This document shows positions 9,349 through 19,056 of a stretch of DNA of 52,873 nt, piece after piece (position 1 is the stretch's first letter; each line of letters opens with the position of its first letter). The DNA lies in the NCBI GenBank assembly GCA_020160955.1, contig JAIUOX010000020.1:1-52873 (forward strand), read 5' to 3'. The stretch comes from Pseudomonadota bacterium. Lineage in GTDB: Bacteria > Pseudomonadota > Alphaproteobacteria > Reyranellales > Reyranellaceae. Made by a program: the position numbers and the translations under genes. The notes under the pieces are model-generated. The model was not told where the DNA came from. It saw nothing but the letters and a program-made list of their open reading frames with translations, and ran no database searches.

Positions 9349-9375
9349 CTTGAGACTCTTCTGCGGAGTCTTGAG
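9349..9375. repeat. Pair of CTTGAG direct repeats 21 bases apart upstream of livG
   Basis: CTTGAG occurs at 9349-9354 and 9370-9375, a centre-to-centre distance of 21 bases (two helical turns). AGACTC and GAGTCT inside form a small inverted repeat. The site is in the 257-base gap between the divergent livG and EF-hand genes, about 70-95 bases before livG, so it could bind a regulator. It is a visual match only. Confidence 0.3.
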
Positions 9376-9475
9376 ATAAACTGAAAATGGCCCATCCGGC
9401 GGAGCGACGCAACCCAAATGCATGGGCGCCATGCTTTGGGCGCGTTTGCGCCGCAGGGTGAGTTTGCAGCGGCCG

Positions 9476-9504
9476 TTGACACCGTTCGCAGAGCCGCCGA
9501 TACG
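9476..9504 (+). promoter_or_regulatory. Weak candidate promoter for the EF-hand gene
   Basis: A perfect -35 box, TTGACA (9476-9481), is followed after 17 bases by GATACG (9499-9504), which matches the -10 consensus at only three positions. The EF-hand gene starts 33 bases further on. Confidence 0.3.
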
Positions 9505-9536
9505 AAGCCCCTCCCCTCACTGCGGGTTCACCGCCG

Positions 9537-10679
9537 ATGAAACGTCTTATCGCTCCCCTCCTCCTCACGACGGCCTTCGCCGTGCCGGCCGGCGCCCAGA
9601 CGACGTCGCCGGGCCAGAACTGGCCGGCCAATCGTCCGGCCACGCCGCCCCAGGCGGCGCCGGCCCCCGAGGCGCCGAAAGCCCCGGCTGTCCCCGGCGG
9701 ACAGGCCGGCGCTCCCGCCGCCCCGGGCGCTCCCGGCGCACCCCAGGCCGGCGCGGCCGCACCGGCCAGCGTGCCGTTGCCCCAGTGGTTCGTGGAGATC
9801 GACACCGCCAAGAAGGGCGAGGTGACGCGCGCCGACTTCCTCAAGTACCGCATGCGGTCGTTCGAGGACCTCGACACCAACAAGGACGGCAAGCTGTCGG
9901 TCGACGAGTTCGTCAAGGTCGCCGAGCCGCCACTGTCGGTCGATGTGCCGGGCGGGCCGAGCGTCGAGGAGCGCCGGGTCCGCGCCAAGGCCGAGTTCCA
10001 GAACCTCGACACCAACCGCAACGGCTTCATCGAGCGCGGCGAGGCCGAGGCGCTGGTCCACGCCGAGTTCAACCAGTACGACACCGACCGCGACAACAAG
10101 GTCACCGAGCCGGAAGTCCGGCTGATCGTGCAGCGGTCGCTGGCCCGCGAGGCGGCGGCCCGCCAGGAAGCCGAGCAGCGTCGCCGCTCCGGCATGGCGG
10201 CGATCAACGACTTCATCGACATGCAGCTGCGCGAGGCCGACAAGCTCGACAAGAACAACGACGGCAAGGTCAACCAGACGGAGTACCTGGTGCTGACCGG
10301 CCCAGCCGACGGTCCGCAGACCAAGGGCCTGCTGCCCTACGACCTGCGCAAGCAGCTGGTGATGCGCAAGTTCGCCGAGATCGACGGCAACAAGGACGGC
10401 CAGCTCGACCGCGTCGAGCTCACCGCCTACGCGGTCAAGCAGTTCGGCGAGATCGACGGCAACAAGGACCGCTACCTGACCGAGGACGAGTTCAAGAAGG
10501 CGCAGGAGAACGAGACCAAGAAGATGCGCGCCATCATCCAGGCGATGCAGCCGGCGCAGCCGGCCCAGCCGCGCCCGGCGCCGGCCCCCGCGCCGGCCCG
10601 TGGCGCCGCGCCGGCCCCGCAGCCGCAGCCGGCCGGTCCGGGCGGCCTCGCGCCCGGCCTGCCCCAGGGCACGCGCTAG
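9537..10679 (+). CDS. Secreted multi-EF-hand calcium-binding protein
   Basis: The 380-residue product starts with a Sec signal peptide (MKRLIAPLLLTTAFAVPAGA). A Pro/Ala-rich low-complexity region follows to about residue 80. Then come six or seven EF-hand loops: a degenerate EIDTAKKGEVTRADF, then DLDTNKDGKLSVDEF, NLDTNRNGFIERGEA, QYDTDRDNKVTEPEV, KLDKNNDGKVNQTEY, EIDGNKDGQLDRVEL and EIDGNKDRYLTEDEF. The C-terminal 50 residues are again Pro/Ala/Gln-rich. The loops carry Asp/Asn at positions 1, 3 and 5 and Glu at 12, so calcium binding is likely, probably outside the cytoplasm. No enzymatic domain is visible. A terminator hairpin lies downstream, so it is probably monocistronic. Confidence 0.85.
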   Translation: MKRLIAPLLLTTAFAVPAGAQTTSPGQNWPANRPATPPQAAPAPEAPKAPAVPGGQAGAPAAPGAPGAPQAGAAAPASVPLPQWFVEIDTAKKGEVTRADFLKYRMRSFEDLDTNKDGKLSVDEFVKVAEPPLSVDVPGGPSVEERRVRAKAEFQNLDTNRNGFIERGEAEALVHAEFNQYDTDRDNKVTEPEVRLIVQRSLAREAAARQEAEQRRRSGMAAINDFIDMQLREADKLDKNNDGKVNQTEYLVLTGPADGPQTKGLLPYDLRKQLVMRKFAEIDGNKDGQLDRVELTAYAVKQFGEIDGNKDRYLTEDEFKKAQENETKKMRAIIQAMQPAQPAQPRPAPAPAPARGAAPAPQPQPAGPGGLAPGLPQGTR

Positions 10680-10724
10680 CGGGTACACGCTCGGACTTGC
10701 CGGCCTCGACAGGCCTCGACACAG

Positions 10725-10756
10725 CGGCGCGCGCCCTTCGGGTCGCGCGCCGTTTT
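10725..10756 (+). terminator. Rho-independent terminator after the EF-hand gene
   Basis: A GC stem of nine pairs (CGGCGCGCG at 10725-10733 with CGCGCGCCG at 10744-10752) with a 10-base loop is followed by TTTT (10753-10756). It separates the EF-hand gene from the converging glmS. Confidence 0.7.
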
Positions 10757-10769
10757 CGTTCCGGGGGAA

Positions 10770-12593
<1,824 letters not shown>

Positions 12594-12614
12594 GAGGGGG
12601 GTCGTCCGGAGGGG

Positions 12615-13973
12615 CTAGCGTTTCTTGGCCCGCTTGGCTTCGGCCGCGCGGTCCTTGAGTTTCGCACGAAGGGCGGTCGCCCGCCCCTTCTTTGTGACCT
12701 GCCGGGCCCGCCCGAAGGCGATGGCGCCGACCGGGACGTCCTCGGTGATGACGCTGCCCGCCGTGACGTTGGCGCCGCGGCCGATGGTGACCGGCGCGAT
12801 CAGCGAGCTGTTCGAGCCGACGAAGGCGTCCGGCCCGACCACGGTCCGCCACTTGCCGTAGCCGTCGTAGTTCACCGCGATGGTGCCGGCCCCGATGTTG
12901 CTGGCGGCGCCGATGTCGGAATCGCCGAGGTAGGCGAGATGGTTGGCCTTGGCGCCGCGCGCCATGCGCGTCGCCTTGAGCTCGACGAAGTTGCCGATGT
13001 GCACCTTGTCGGCGACCACCGAGCCCGGCCGAATGCGGGCGAACGGCCCGACCAGCACGCCGCGCCCGATCCGCACGCCCTCGACGTCGCAGAACGCCTT
13101 GATCTCGCTGCCTTCGCCGATGCTGACACCGGGACCGAAGCGCACGCACGGACCGATCGAGACGTCGGCCGCGAAGCGCGTGTCGGCGGCCAGCCAGACC
13201 GTCTCCGGATCGGTCATCAGCACGCCGTCGGCCAGCGCCTGGGCCCGCAGGCGGCCTTGCATCACCTTCTCGGCGACCGCCAGCTCGGCGCGCGAGTTGA
13301 CGCCCTGGAACTCGGCCTCGTCGCCGGCCACCGCGATCGCCGCGCGGCCGGTGGCGCGCGCGATGGCGACGGCGTCGGTGAGGTAGAATTCCTTCTTCAC
13401 GTTGTTGTTGCGGATGGCGCCCAGCAGGCGCTCGATCTGCGCCCCGTCGATGCACATCACGCCGGAATTGCAGAACGTGACCTTGCGCTGCTCGGCGTCG
13501 CAGTCGCGGCTCTCGACGATGCGTTCGAGCTTGCCGTCCTTGACGATCAGGCGACCGTAGGGCGTGGGGTCGCTGGCCGTGAAGCCCAGCACGCCCACCG
13601 CGGCGCGGGCCCGGCGGCAGGCATCGACCAGCTTCTTCAGGGAGGCGGCGGTGACCAGCGGGGCATCGGCGAAGACCACCAGCACCGGACCGCGATGGCC
13701 CTTGAGCGCCGGCAGAGCGGCGCGGGCAGCGTGGGCGGTGCCCAGCGCCTGCTTCTGGACCACCGTGGGATGCGGCGCGAAGGCGCCGGCCACGGCGTCG
13801 GCGCCGGGCGCCACGACGCCGACGATGCGGGCCGGCTTGAGCCGCTTCGCGTTCTCGATGACGTGACGGACCATGGGCCAGCCTGCCAGCGGGTGCAGGA
13901 CTTTCGGCAGGGCGGATTTCATGCGGGTTCCCGCCCCGGCGGCGAGGACCACGACGGCCAAGGGAGCTTTCAT
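12615..13973 (-). CDS. glmU: Bifunctional UDP-GlcNAc pyrophosphorylase / glucosamine-1-P acetyltransferase GlmU
   Basis: GlmU acetylates glucosamine-1-phosphate and then couples it to UTP to form UDP-GlcNAc. The 452-residue product has the N-terminal nucleotidyltransferase motif (LAAGAGTRMKSALPKVLHPLAG) and a C-terminal left-handed beta-helix of hexapeptide repeats (for example IGRGVLVGPFARIRPGSVV and IGAASNIGAGTIAVNYDG). The protein ends in a Lys/Arg-rich tail. It is the first gene of the glmU-glmS pair and is divergent from the phosphatase gene, with about 60 bases between the starts. Confidence 0.97.
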   Translation of the reverse strand: MKAPLAVVVLAAGAGTRMKSALPKVLHPLAGWPMVRHVIENAKRLKPARIVGVVAPGADAVAGAFAPHPTVVQKQALGTAHAARAALPALKGHRGPVLVVFADAPLVTAASLKKLVDACRRARAAVGVLGFTASDPTPYGRLIVKDGKLERIVESRDCDAEQRKVTFCNSGVMCIDGAQIERLLGAIRNNNVKKEFYLTDAVAIARATGRAAIAVAGDEAEFQGVNSRAELAVAEKVMQGRLRAQALADGVLMTDPETVWLAADTRFAADVSIGPCVRFGPGVSIGEGSEIKAFCDVEGVRIGRGVLVGPFARIRPGSVVADKVHIGNFVELKATRMARGAKANHLAYLGDSDIGAASNIGAGTIAVNYDGYGKWRTVVGPDAFVGSNSSLIAPVTIGRGANVTAGSVITEDVPVGAIAFGRARQVTKKGRATALRAKLKDRAAEAKRAKKR

Positions 13974-14032
13974 GCCCGTCCGATGCCATGGGGCTGGCGG
14001 GGCGGCAAGGCAGTTGTGCTAAGGGTATTTGC

Positions 14033-14734
14033 ATGCATCCCAATGCCGACAACCTGATCCCCAGCCGCTTCGACACCGTCGTCTACGACCTCGACGGCAC
14101 CCTGATCGACAGTGCCGCCGACATGCAGGTCGCCGTCAGCCGCGTCCTGGCCGACCACGGCCTGCCGGCGATCACCGACCAGGACGCCCGGATGTTCATG
14201 GGCGAGGGCAGCCAGGTGACGATGCGTCGCGCCTTCGCCAAGTACGGCCGCACGCTGGCCGACGAGGAGGCCAAGGCGGTCACCCGGGAATTCGTGCGCT
14301 ACTACGAGGCCGAGCCGATGCGCTTCACGACCGCCTTCGACGGCGTGCCAGAGGTGGTCGCGCGGTTCGACCGGCTGGGCCTGCGCCAGGGCGTCTGCAC
14401 CAACAAGTTCGAGCGCCCGTCGCGGATCATCCTCGAGGCGCTGAAGCTGATGCCGCCGATCCTCGACGTCGCCGGCGCCGACACCTTCGCGGTACGCAAG
14501 CCCGACCCCGGCCACATCCTGCAGCTGATCGACCGCATCGGCGGCAACCCGGCGCGGGCCGTGATGATCGGCGATTCGGTGCACGACGTGGCGGCCGCCC
14601 ATGCCGCCGGCGTGCCGGCCGTGCTGGTCAGCTGGGGCTACACCGCCAAGCCCGCCCACGAGCTGGGCGCCGAGGCGGTGATCGAGCGTTTCGACGCCCT
14701 GCCCGAGGCGCTGGGACGGCTGGCCGCGGGCTGA
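14033..14734 (+). CDS. gph: Phosphoglycolate phosphatase-like HAD hydrolase
   Basis: This 233-residue HAD-superfamily phosphatase has motif I DLDGTLIDSA (Asp nucleophile), motif II Thr in VCTNKFERPSR, motif III Lys in VRKPDPGH, and motif IV MIGDSVHDVAAA, with a C1-type helical cap. The best family match is Gph, which removes phosphate from 2-phosphoglycolate formed by photorespiration-like reactions or DNA repair. Related sugar phosphatases cannot be excluded. The start at 14033 (MHPNADNL) fits the family; the open frame upstream overlaps the promoter region shared with glmU. Confidence 0.85.
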   Translation: MHPNADNLIPSRFDTVVYDLDGTLIDSAADMQVAVSRVLADHGLPAITDQDARMFMGEGSQVTMRRAFAKYGRTLADEEAKAVTREFVRYYEAEPMRFTTAFDGVPEVVARFDRLGLRQGVCTNKFERPSRIILEALKLMPPILDVAGADTFAVRKPDPGHILQLIDRIGGNPARAVMIGDSVHDVAAAHAAGVPAVLVSWGYTAKPAHELGAEAVIERFDALPEALGRLAAG

Positions 14735-14745
14735 AACCTGCCCGG

Positions 14746-14774
14746 TTGACGCTGCCCGCGACTGGTCTTATACG
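14746..14774 (+). promoter_or_regulatory. Promoter of the tRNA-Val gene
   Basis: TTGACG (14746-14751) and TATACG (14769-14774) are spaced by 17 bases, immediately upstream of the tRNA. The expected start near 14781 lies only a few bases before the mature 5' end. Confidence 0.65.
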
Positions 14775-14784
14775 CGCCCCTTCC

Positions 14785-14859
14785 GGGCGCTTAGCTCAGC
14801 GGGAGAGCACACCCTTCACACGGGTGGGGTCGTAGGTTCAATCCCTACAGCGCCCACCA
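14785..14859 (+). tRNA. tRNA-Val (anticodon CAC)
   Basis: The cloverleaf is complete: acceptor stem GGGCGCT/AGCGCCC, D arm with AGCTCAGCGGGAGAGC, anticodon loop TTCACAC giving anticodon CAC (reads GTG), T arm with GGTTCAATCC, and an encoded CCA end. It has its own promoter and a downstream hairpin terminator. No integrated element is seen at its 3' end. Confidence 0.96.
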
Positions 14860-14871
14860 TCATTCCGGACG

Positions 14872-14900
14872 GCCCCGAGGCGAAAGCCTCGGGGCTTTCT
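14872..14900 (+). terminator. Rho-independent terminator after tRNA-Val
   Basis: The perfect 10-base stem GCCCCGAGGC/GCCTCGGGGC (14872-14881, 14886-14895) with a GAAA tetraloop is followed by TTTCT. It sits 12 bases after the CCA end. Confidence 0.85.
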
Positions 14901-14923
14901 TCATGGTGGCGCGGCCCGGCGGG

Positions 14924-14937
14924 TTGATGCAGATCAA
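14924..14937. promoter_or_regulatory. Perfect FNR/FixK-type box (TTGAT-GCAG-ATCAA)
   Basis: The 14-base palindrome matches TTGATN4ATCAA exactly. Its centre is 67.5 bases before the start of the S33 hydrolase gene (14998). If the box sits at -41.5, the transcript would start near 14972, leaving a short leader. This predicts low-oxygen control of the hydrolase and dioxygenase pair (inference). Confidence 0.7.
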
Positions 14938-14997
14938 CGGGACCGCCGGCCGGATTCTTCAGGATGGCCCGGCTCCCTCGCTGGTTGGTCTCGCCGG

Positions 14998-15903
14998 ATG
15001 TCCGCTGCCCCCTCGCCTCTCCCCCCGACCGACCGCTTGGTCGACGTCGAGGACGGCTACCGCGTCTGGACGCGCAGCCTCGGCGGCGAGGCGCCCGACG
15101 CGGCGCCGCCGCTGCTGATCCTGCATGGCGGCCCCGGCGTCCCGCACGACTACCTGGAAAACCTCGAGGCGCTGGCCTCGCCGCGCCAGCGCGTCGTGTT
15201 CTACGACCAGCTCGGTTGCGGAAAATCGGACCGGCCCGACGAACCCGGGCGCTGGCAGGTGCCGCGCTTCGTCGCCGAGATCGACCGGGTCCGCGCCGCG
15301 CTCGGCCTCGACCGCGTCGTGCTGCTGGGCCAGTCGTGGGGCGGCATGCTGGCGATCGAGTACATGCTCGGCCGGCCGGCCGGCGTGGCCGGGCTGATCC
15401 TGTCCAACACCACGCCCAGCGCGCCGCTGTTCGAGCGCGAGGCGCGGCGGCTGCTGACGCTGCTGCCGGCCGAGGTGCAGGAAACGATCCGCCGCTGCGA
15501 GGCCGAGCATGCCTTCTTCAGCGCCGAGTACCAGGCCGCGATGATGGTCTACTACGCGCGCCACGTCGTGCGGGTGCAGCCGATGCCCGACTTCGTGCAG
15601 CGCTCCTTCCTCGGCGTGGGCCAGCCCTACTTCGTGATGTGGGGCAAGAGCGAGTTCAACGTCACCGGCAACCTGCGCGACTGGGATCGCACGGCACGGC
15701 TGGGCGAGATCGCCGGCCCCGTCCTGCTGATCTCGGGCGAACACGACGAGTCGACCCCGCTGGTCAACCAGGTCCTGCAAGACGGCATCCGCGGCGCCGA
15801 CTGGCGCCTGATGCCCGGCTGCTCCCACTTCTGCCATGTCGAGGCGCCCGGCCCGTACCGGGCGCTCGTGCTCGAGTTTCTTGGAAAGGTTTCCAGCCGA
15901 TGA
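14998..15903 (+). CDS. Alpha/beta hydrolase of the proline iminopeptidase (S33) family
   Basis: The 301-residue product has the S33 layout: oxyanion motif LHGGPGVPHD (near residue 42), the conserved YDQLGCGKSD, nucleophile elbow GQSWGGM (Ser near residue 116), an Asp in the GEHDESTP loop and the final His in CSHFCHVE. There is no signal peptide, so it is cytoplasmic. The family removes N-terminal proline or hydrolyses related amides and esters; the substrate cannot be read from sequence. Its stop overlaps the start of the dioxygenase gene (ATGA), so the two are co-translated. An FNR-type box lies upstream. Confidence 0.85.
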   Translation: MSAAPSPLPPTDRLVDVEDGYRVWTRSLGGEAPDAAPPLLILHGGPGVPHDYLENLEALASPRQRVVFYDQLGCGKSDRPDEPGRWQVPRFVAEIDRVRAALGLDRVVLLGQSWGGMLAIEYMLGRPAGVAGLILSNTTPSAPLFEREARRLLTLLPAEVQETIRRCEAEHAFFSAEYQAAMMVYYARHVVRVQPMPDFVQRSFLGVGQPYFVMWGKSEFNVTGNLRDWDRTARLGEIAGPVLLISGEHDESTPLVNQVLQDGIRGADWRLMPGCSHFCHVEAPGPYRALVLEFLGKVSSR

Positions 15904-16940
15904 GCATCACCCTTCGCACCGGCGACCGCCTGCCGGACTTCGCCCTGCCCGGCCTCGATTCGATGCTGCGCAAGTTCGTGTGGTCGTTCGTCGGCCACCC
16001 GGTCGCCCTGCTGGTGATCGACGACCTGGCCAACCTCGATGCCGCGCAGTTCGCCGCGCTGCGCCAGTCCTGCGCCAAGGCCTCGGTGACGCTGGTGACG
16101 CTGGCCGGCACGCCGGTCGCCGCCGCCGCCGAGACGTGGGCGCGGCTGGGCTGCCAGCCCGAGGACCCGCTGCTGCTGTGCGACCCCGAGCGCAAGTTCA
16201 TCGGCCACCTGCTCGACCAGGGCGGCATCGGCCTGGCGTCGCCGACCAAGCTGCGCATGCGGGTGATCGTGCTCGATCCCAACCAGCGCGTGGCAACGAC
16301 CTTCGATACCCGTGCGCTGCCCGCCGCCGCCGAGGCGATGCAGGCGGTGGCCGACGGCGTGCGATCGACCGGCGGCAGCGAGATCGCGCTGCGCGCCGCC
16401 ATGGCGCCGGTGCTGGTGCTGCCGCGCGTCTTCGAGCCGGAATTCTGCGAGCAGCTGATCCGGCTGTGGGGCAAGGGCGACCACAAGGACACCGGCGTCT
16501 CCAGCCGGTACGGCAACGTCAACGTCGCCCGCCTGAAGCAGACCGAGGACTACACGGTCGTCGAGCCGATGATGCAGAAGCAGATCTCGGACCGCCTCGC
16601 CTACCGGATCGGGCCGGAACTCACCAAGTGCTTCGCCTTCGACCGGCAATTCACGTTCGATGCCCACGTCGTGCTGTCGTACAGCGCCGAGGGCCAGCAC
16701 TTCTTCGGCGCGCACCGCGACAACGGCGCGCCGAGCACCGCCGACCGCGCCTGGGCGGTGTCGCTCAACCTCAACGACGACTTCGAGGGCGGCGAGCTGG
16801 TCTTCCCGGAATACTCGGGCGTGCGCGCCATCCCGCCGACCGGCGCCGCCGCGGTGTTCTCGTGCAGCCTGCTGCACGAGATCCTGCCGGTGACCCGCGG
16901 CCGCCGCTTCGCCCTGACGACGTTCTTCCGCGTCAAGTGA
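15900..16940 (+). CDS. Fusion of a redoxin-like domain and a 2-oxoglutarate/Fe(II) dioxygenase domain
   Basis: The 346-residue product has two parts. Residues 1-150 resemble an AhpC/TSA redoxin fold (GDRLPDFALPG, then VALLVIDDLAN), but no cysteine stands where the peroxidatic Cys is expected. Residues 170-346 are a prolyl-4-hydroxylase-type 2OG-Fe(II) domain, with iron ligands His272 and Asp274 (FGAHRDNG), distal His326 (LLHEILPVT) and Arg336 for 2-oxoglutarate. Hydroxylation of a protein or small molecule is likely; the substrate is unknown. It overlaps the S33 hydrolase gene by four bases, and the stop faces the M81 gene across 4 bases. Confidence 0.85.
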   Translation: MSITLRTGDRLPDFALPGLDSMLRKFVWSFVGHPVALLVIDDLANLDAAQFAALRQSCAKASVTLVTLAGTPVAAAAETWARLGCQPEDPLLLCDPERKFIGHLLDQGGIGLASPTKLRMRVIVLDPNQRVATTFDTRALPAAAEAMQAVADGVRSTGGSEIALRAAMAPVLVLPRVFEPEFCEQLIRLWGKGDHKDTGVSSRYGNVNVARLKQTEDYTVVEPMMQKQISDRLAYRIGPELTKCFAFDRQFTFDAHVVLSYSAEGQHFFGAHRDNGAPSTADRAWAVSLNLNDDFEGGELVFPEYSGVRAIPPTGAAAVFSCSLLHEILPVTRGRRFALTTFFRVK

Positions 16941-16944
16941 GGCT

Positions 16945-18465
16945 CTACGCCGGCCGCTTGCCGGCGTAGGGCTCGTTGATGCCGTCGAGCGGCCAGATCG
17001 GGCGGCGCAGGCGGGTGAACTTCAGGCGCGAGATGTCCGGCGAGCAGATGCCGCCGGAATCGACCACGATGACCTCGCGCGCGATCGGCTCGTAGGCGGC
17101 GCGGAAGTGCTGCACGCTCTTCACCACCACCACGTTCTTCGTCGCCGGGTCGATGCCCTGGCTGAGGAAGACCTGGCGGTCGATCGTCTGGATGCGGTTG
17201 GAGATCGTCACCACGTCGATGCCGCCGATCCGCAGCACCGCCGTCGGGCCCATCACCGTCTCGACCCCGGCGTTCATCGGCCCGTCGTTGCGGAAGGTGC
17301 CGTCCGACAGCATCTTCACGGCGGCCGTCGCCTTGACCGGCAGGCCCATCGACGGGTCGGTGTGGCCGCCGAGGCTGACCTCGATCTCGGCCCCGACACC
17401 CGCCTTCATGGCCTGCTGCACGGTGCCGGGATCGAAGATCGTGCCGAAGGCGACGTCCTCGATGCCGGCGTCGAGCAGCGCCTGCAGGACCGGGGTGGTG
17501 TCGTTGTAGCCGCCGCCGCCCGGATTGTCGGTGCCGTCGGCCAGCACCAGCGGTCCCTTGCCGCCCTTTGCCCCGGCACGCGCCGCGGCGACGCCGTCGG
17601 CCACCGGCCGGTAGTTGCTCTTCGCCCCCTCGTCGCGCCGCTTCCACATCTCGTCGATCAGGCCGGCCGCGATCTCGCGCGCCCTCTTCTCGGCGCCGGG
17701 CTCGTGGCTCACGGCAATCGACGGGCCGGTGTAGGGAATGTCCGACCACGTGAATCCGACCTGGATGCTGACCACGTTGATCCCCGGCTCCTTCTCGGCG
17801 GCGTCGGCGATGGCCAGCAGGTCGCGCATCAGGCCGGGCGCGGTCGTCCGGCCATGCTCGGCGCCTTCCAGCATCGCCGGCTGCACGAGCAGGCAGCGCG
17901 GCTTCCGGTGGCCGGCCATCGCCTCCTGGACCAGCGCCGCGGCCTGCACCGCGCGCTCGTAGCCGTCGATGTGCGGGTAGGTGCGGAAGCTGACCAGGGC
18001 GTTGGCGTTGCGCGCCATGCGCTCGGTCGCGTTGGCGTGCAGGTCGAGCGTCGTGGCGATCGGCACGTCGGGCCCGACGATGCCGCGCAGCGCCTCGATC
18101 AGGGCGCCCTCGGCATCGTCCTCGGTCTCGGTCACCATCGCGCCGTGCAGCGACAGGCAGATGCCGTCGAGCTTGCCGGCGGCGCGCGTCGCCGCGAGGA
18201 TCTTGTCGCGGATCGTCTCCCAGCATTCACGGGTCAGCTTGCCCGACGGCGTGGCATTGGCGGCCAGCGCCCAGACCGGCTCCCAGCCGTACTTCTTCGC
18301 GCTGTCGATGTAGCCGCCGACCTCGTTCTTCGTGCCGGTGAAGTGCGGGACCATGTCCGCACCCTCGATCAGCCAGCGCTTGCGGTAGTCCTCCAGGGTC
18401 GTCGACAGCTTGGAGAAGGTGTTCGTCTCATGCATGAACTGCGCGACGAGAACGCGGTACGCCAT
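16945..18465 (-). CDS. M81 family metallopeptidase (microcystinase C/MlrC-like)
   Basis: The 506-residue product matches the MlrC N- and C-terminal domain family throughout: AQFMHETNTFSK, LHGAMVTETEDDAEG, TLDLHANATERM, TYPHIDGYERA, and GTDNPGGGGYNDTT. The conserved Asp/His residues in these motifs are presumed metal ligands. The founding member opens linear microcystin, but most homologues in soil bacteria act on unknown peptides or amides. It lies 13 bases after the CMD gene and is the last gene of a leftward run starting with the M20 peptidase. Confidence 0.88.
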   Translation of the reverse strand: MAYRVLVAQFMHETNTFSKLSTTLEDYRKRWLIEGADMVPHFTGTKNEVGGYIDSAKKYGWEPVWALAANATPSGKLTRECWETIRDKILAATRAAGKLDGICLSLHGAMVTETEDDAEGALIEALRGIVGPDVPIATTLDLHANATERMARNANALVSFRTYPHIDGYERAVQAAALVQEAMAGHRKPRCLLVQPAMLEGAEHGRTTAPGLMRDLLAIADAAEKEPGINVVSIQVGFTWSDIPYTGPSIAVSHEPGAEKRAREIAAGLIDEMWKRRDEGAKSNYRPVADGVAAARAGAKGGKGPLVLADGTDNPGGGGYNDTTPVLQALLDAGIEDVAFGTIFDPGTVQQAMKAGVGAEIEVSLGGHTDPSMGLPVKATAAVKMLSDGTFRNDGPMNAGVETVMGPTAVLRIGGIDVVTISNRIQTIDRQVFLSQGIDPATKNVVVVKSVQHFRAAYEPIAREVIVVDSGGICSPDISRLKFTRLRRPIWPLDGINEPYAGKRPA

Positions 18466-18478
18466 GTCCCGTCTCCGC

Positions 18479-19027
18479 TCAGAGCTTGGCCGTCTTGAGC
18501 CACTCGGCCTGGCCGTCCTCGCCGTCGACCCCCATGCTCTCGAGGAAGCGGCAGACCATCATGTAGTAGCCGATGGTCAGGGTGAGCTCGACGACCGCGC
18601 CCGGCGTCAGGAACGCCTGGACCGCCTTCAGGGTCTTGTCCGACGCCTTGACATTGCGCACCACGTCGTCGGTGTAGCGCAGCACCGCCTTCTCGTGGTC
18701 GGTGAAGGCCGGCGCCTCGATGGTGGCGTCGCGCAGCGCGGCGATCTTCTCCTCGGCGACGCCGGCCTCGCGCGCGATGCGCTCGTGCTGGAAGACCTCG
18801 TAGGCGGCGCGGCTCAGGCGGCCGACCCGGACGATCGCCAGTTCGCGCAGGCCGGCATCGAGTTCGCAGCGGTAGAGCAGCGCGTTGCCCATGCGCACGA
18901 AGCCCTTCAGCCCGGCCTCGGAGTTGGCGAGCATCCGGTAGATGTTCAGGTGCGGCTTCAGCTTGCCCAGGAACTCGGCGTGCTTGCCGCTGGCCTGGTC
19001 GACGTCGAAATACGGAATGCGCGACAT
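18479..19027 (-). CDS. Carboxymuconolactone decarboxylase (AhpD-like) family protein
   Basis: This 182-residue all-alpha CMD-fold protein contains the conserved RELAIVRVGRLSRAAYEVFQHERIAREAG segment (quoted in part as LREL, AIVRVG and EVFQH). The CxxC pair that makes AhpD redox-active is absent; AAYE stands in that place. It is therefore probably not a thiol peroxidase but a lactone- or decarboxylase-type relative. The start (MSRIPYFDVD) fits the family. It is placed 29 bases after the ChrR gene and 13 bases before the M81 gene in one direction, so it is likely part of the sigma/anti-sigma operon. Confidence 0.85.
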   Translation of the reverse strand: MSRIPYFDVDQASGKHAEFLGKLKPHLNIYRMLANSEAGLKGFVRMGNALLYRCELDAGLRELAIVRVGRLSRAAYEVFQHERIAREAGVAEEKIAALRDATIEAPAFTDHEKAVLRYTDDVVRNVKASDKTLKAVQAFLTPGAVVELTLTIGYYMMVCRFLESMGVDGEDGQAEWLKTAKL

Positions 19028-19056
19028 TGCTCTCTCCCTCGAGGGGAGCGAGCCTG

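Noticed and set aside
14785..14859. Integrated element at the tRNA-Val gene
   Set aside because: No integrase gene and no repeat of the tRNA 3' end were seen downstream.
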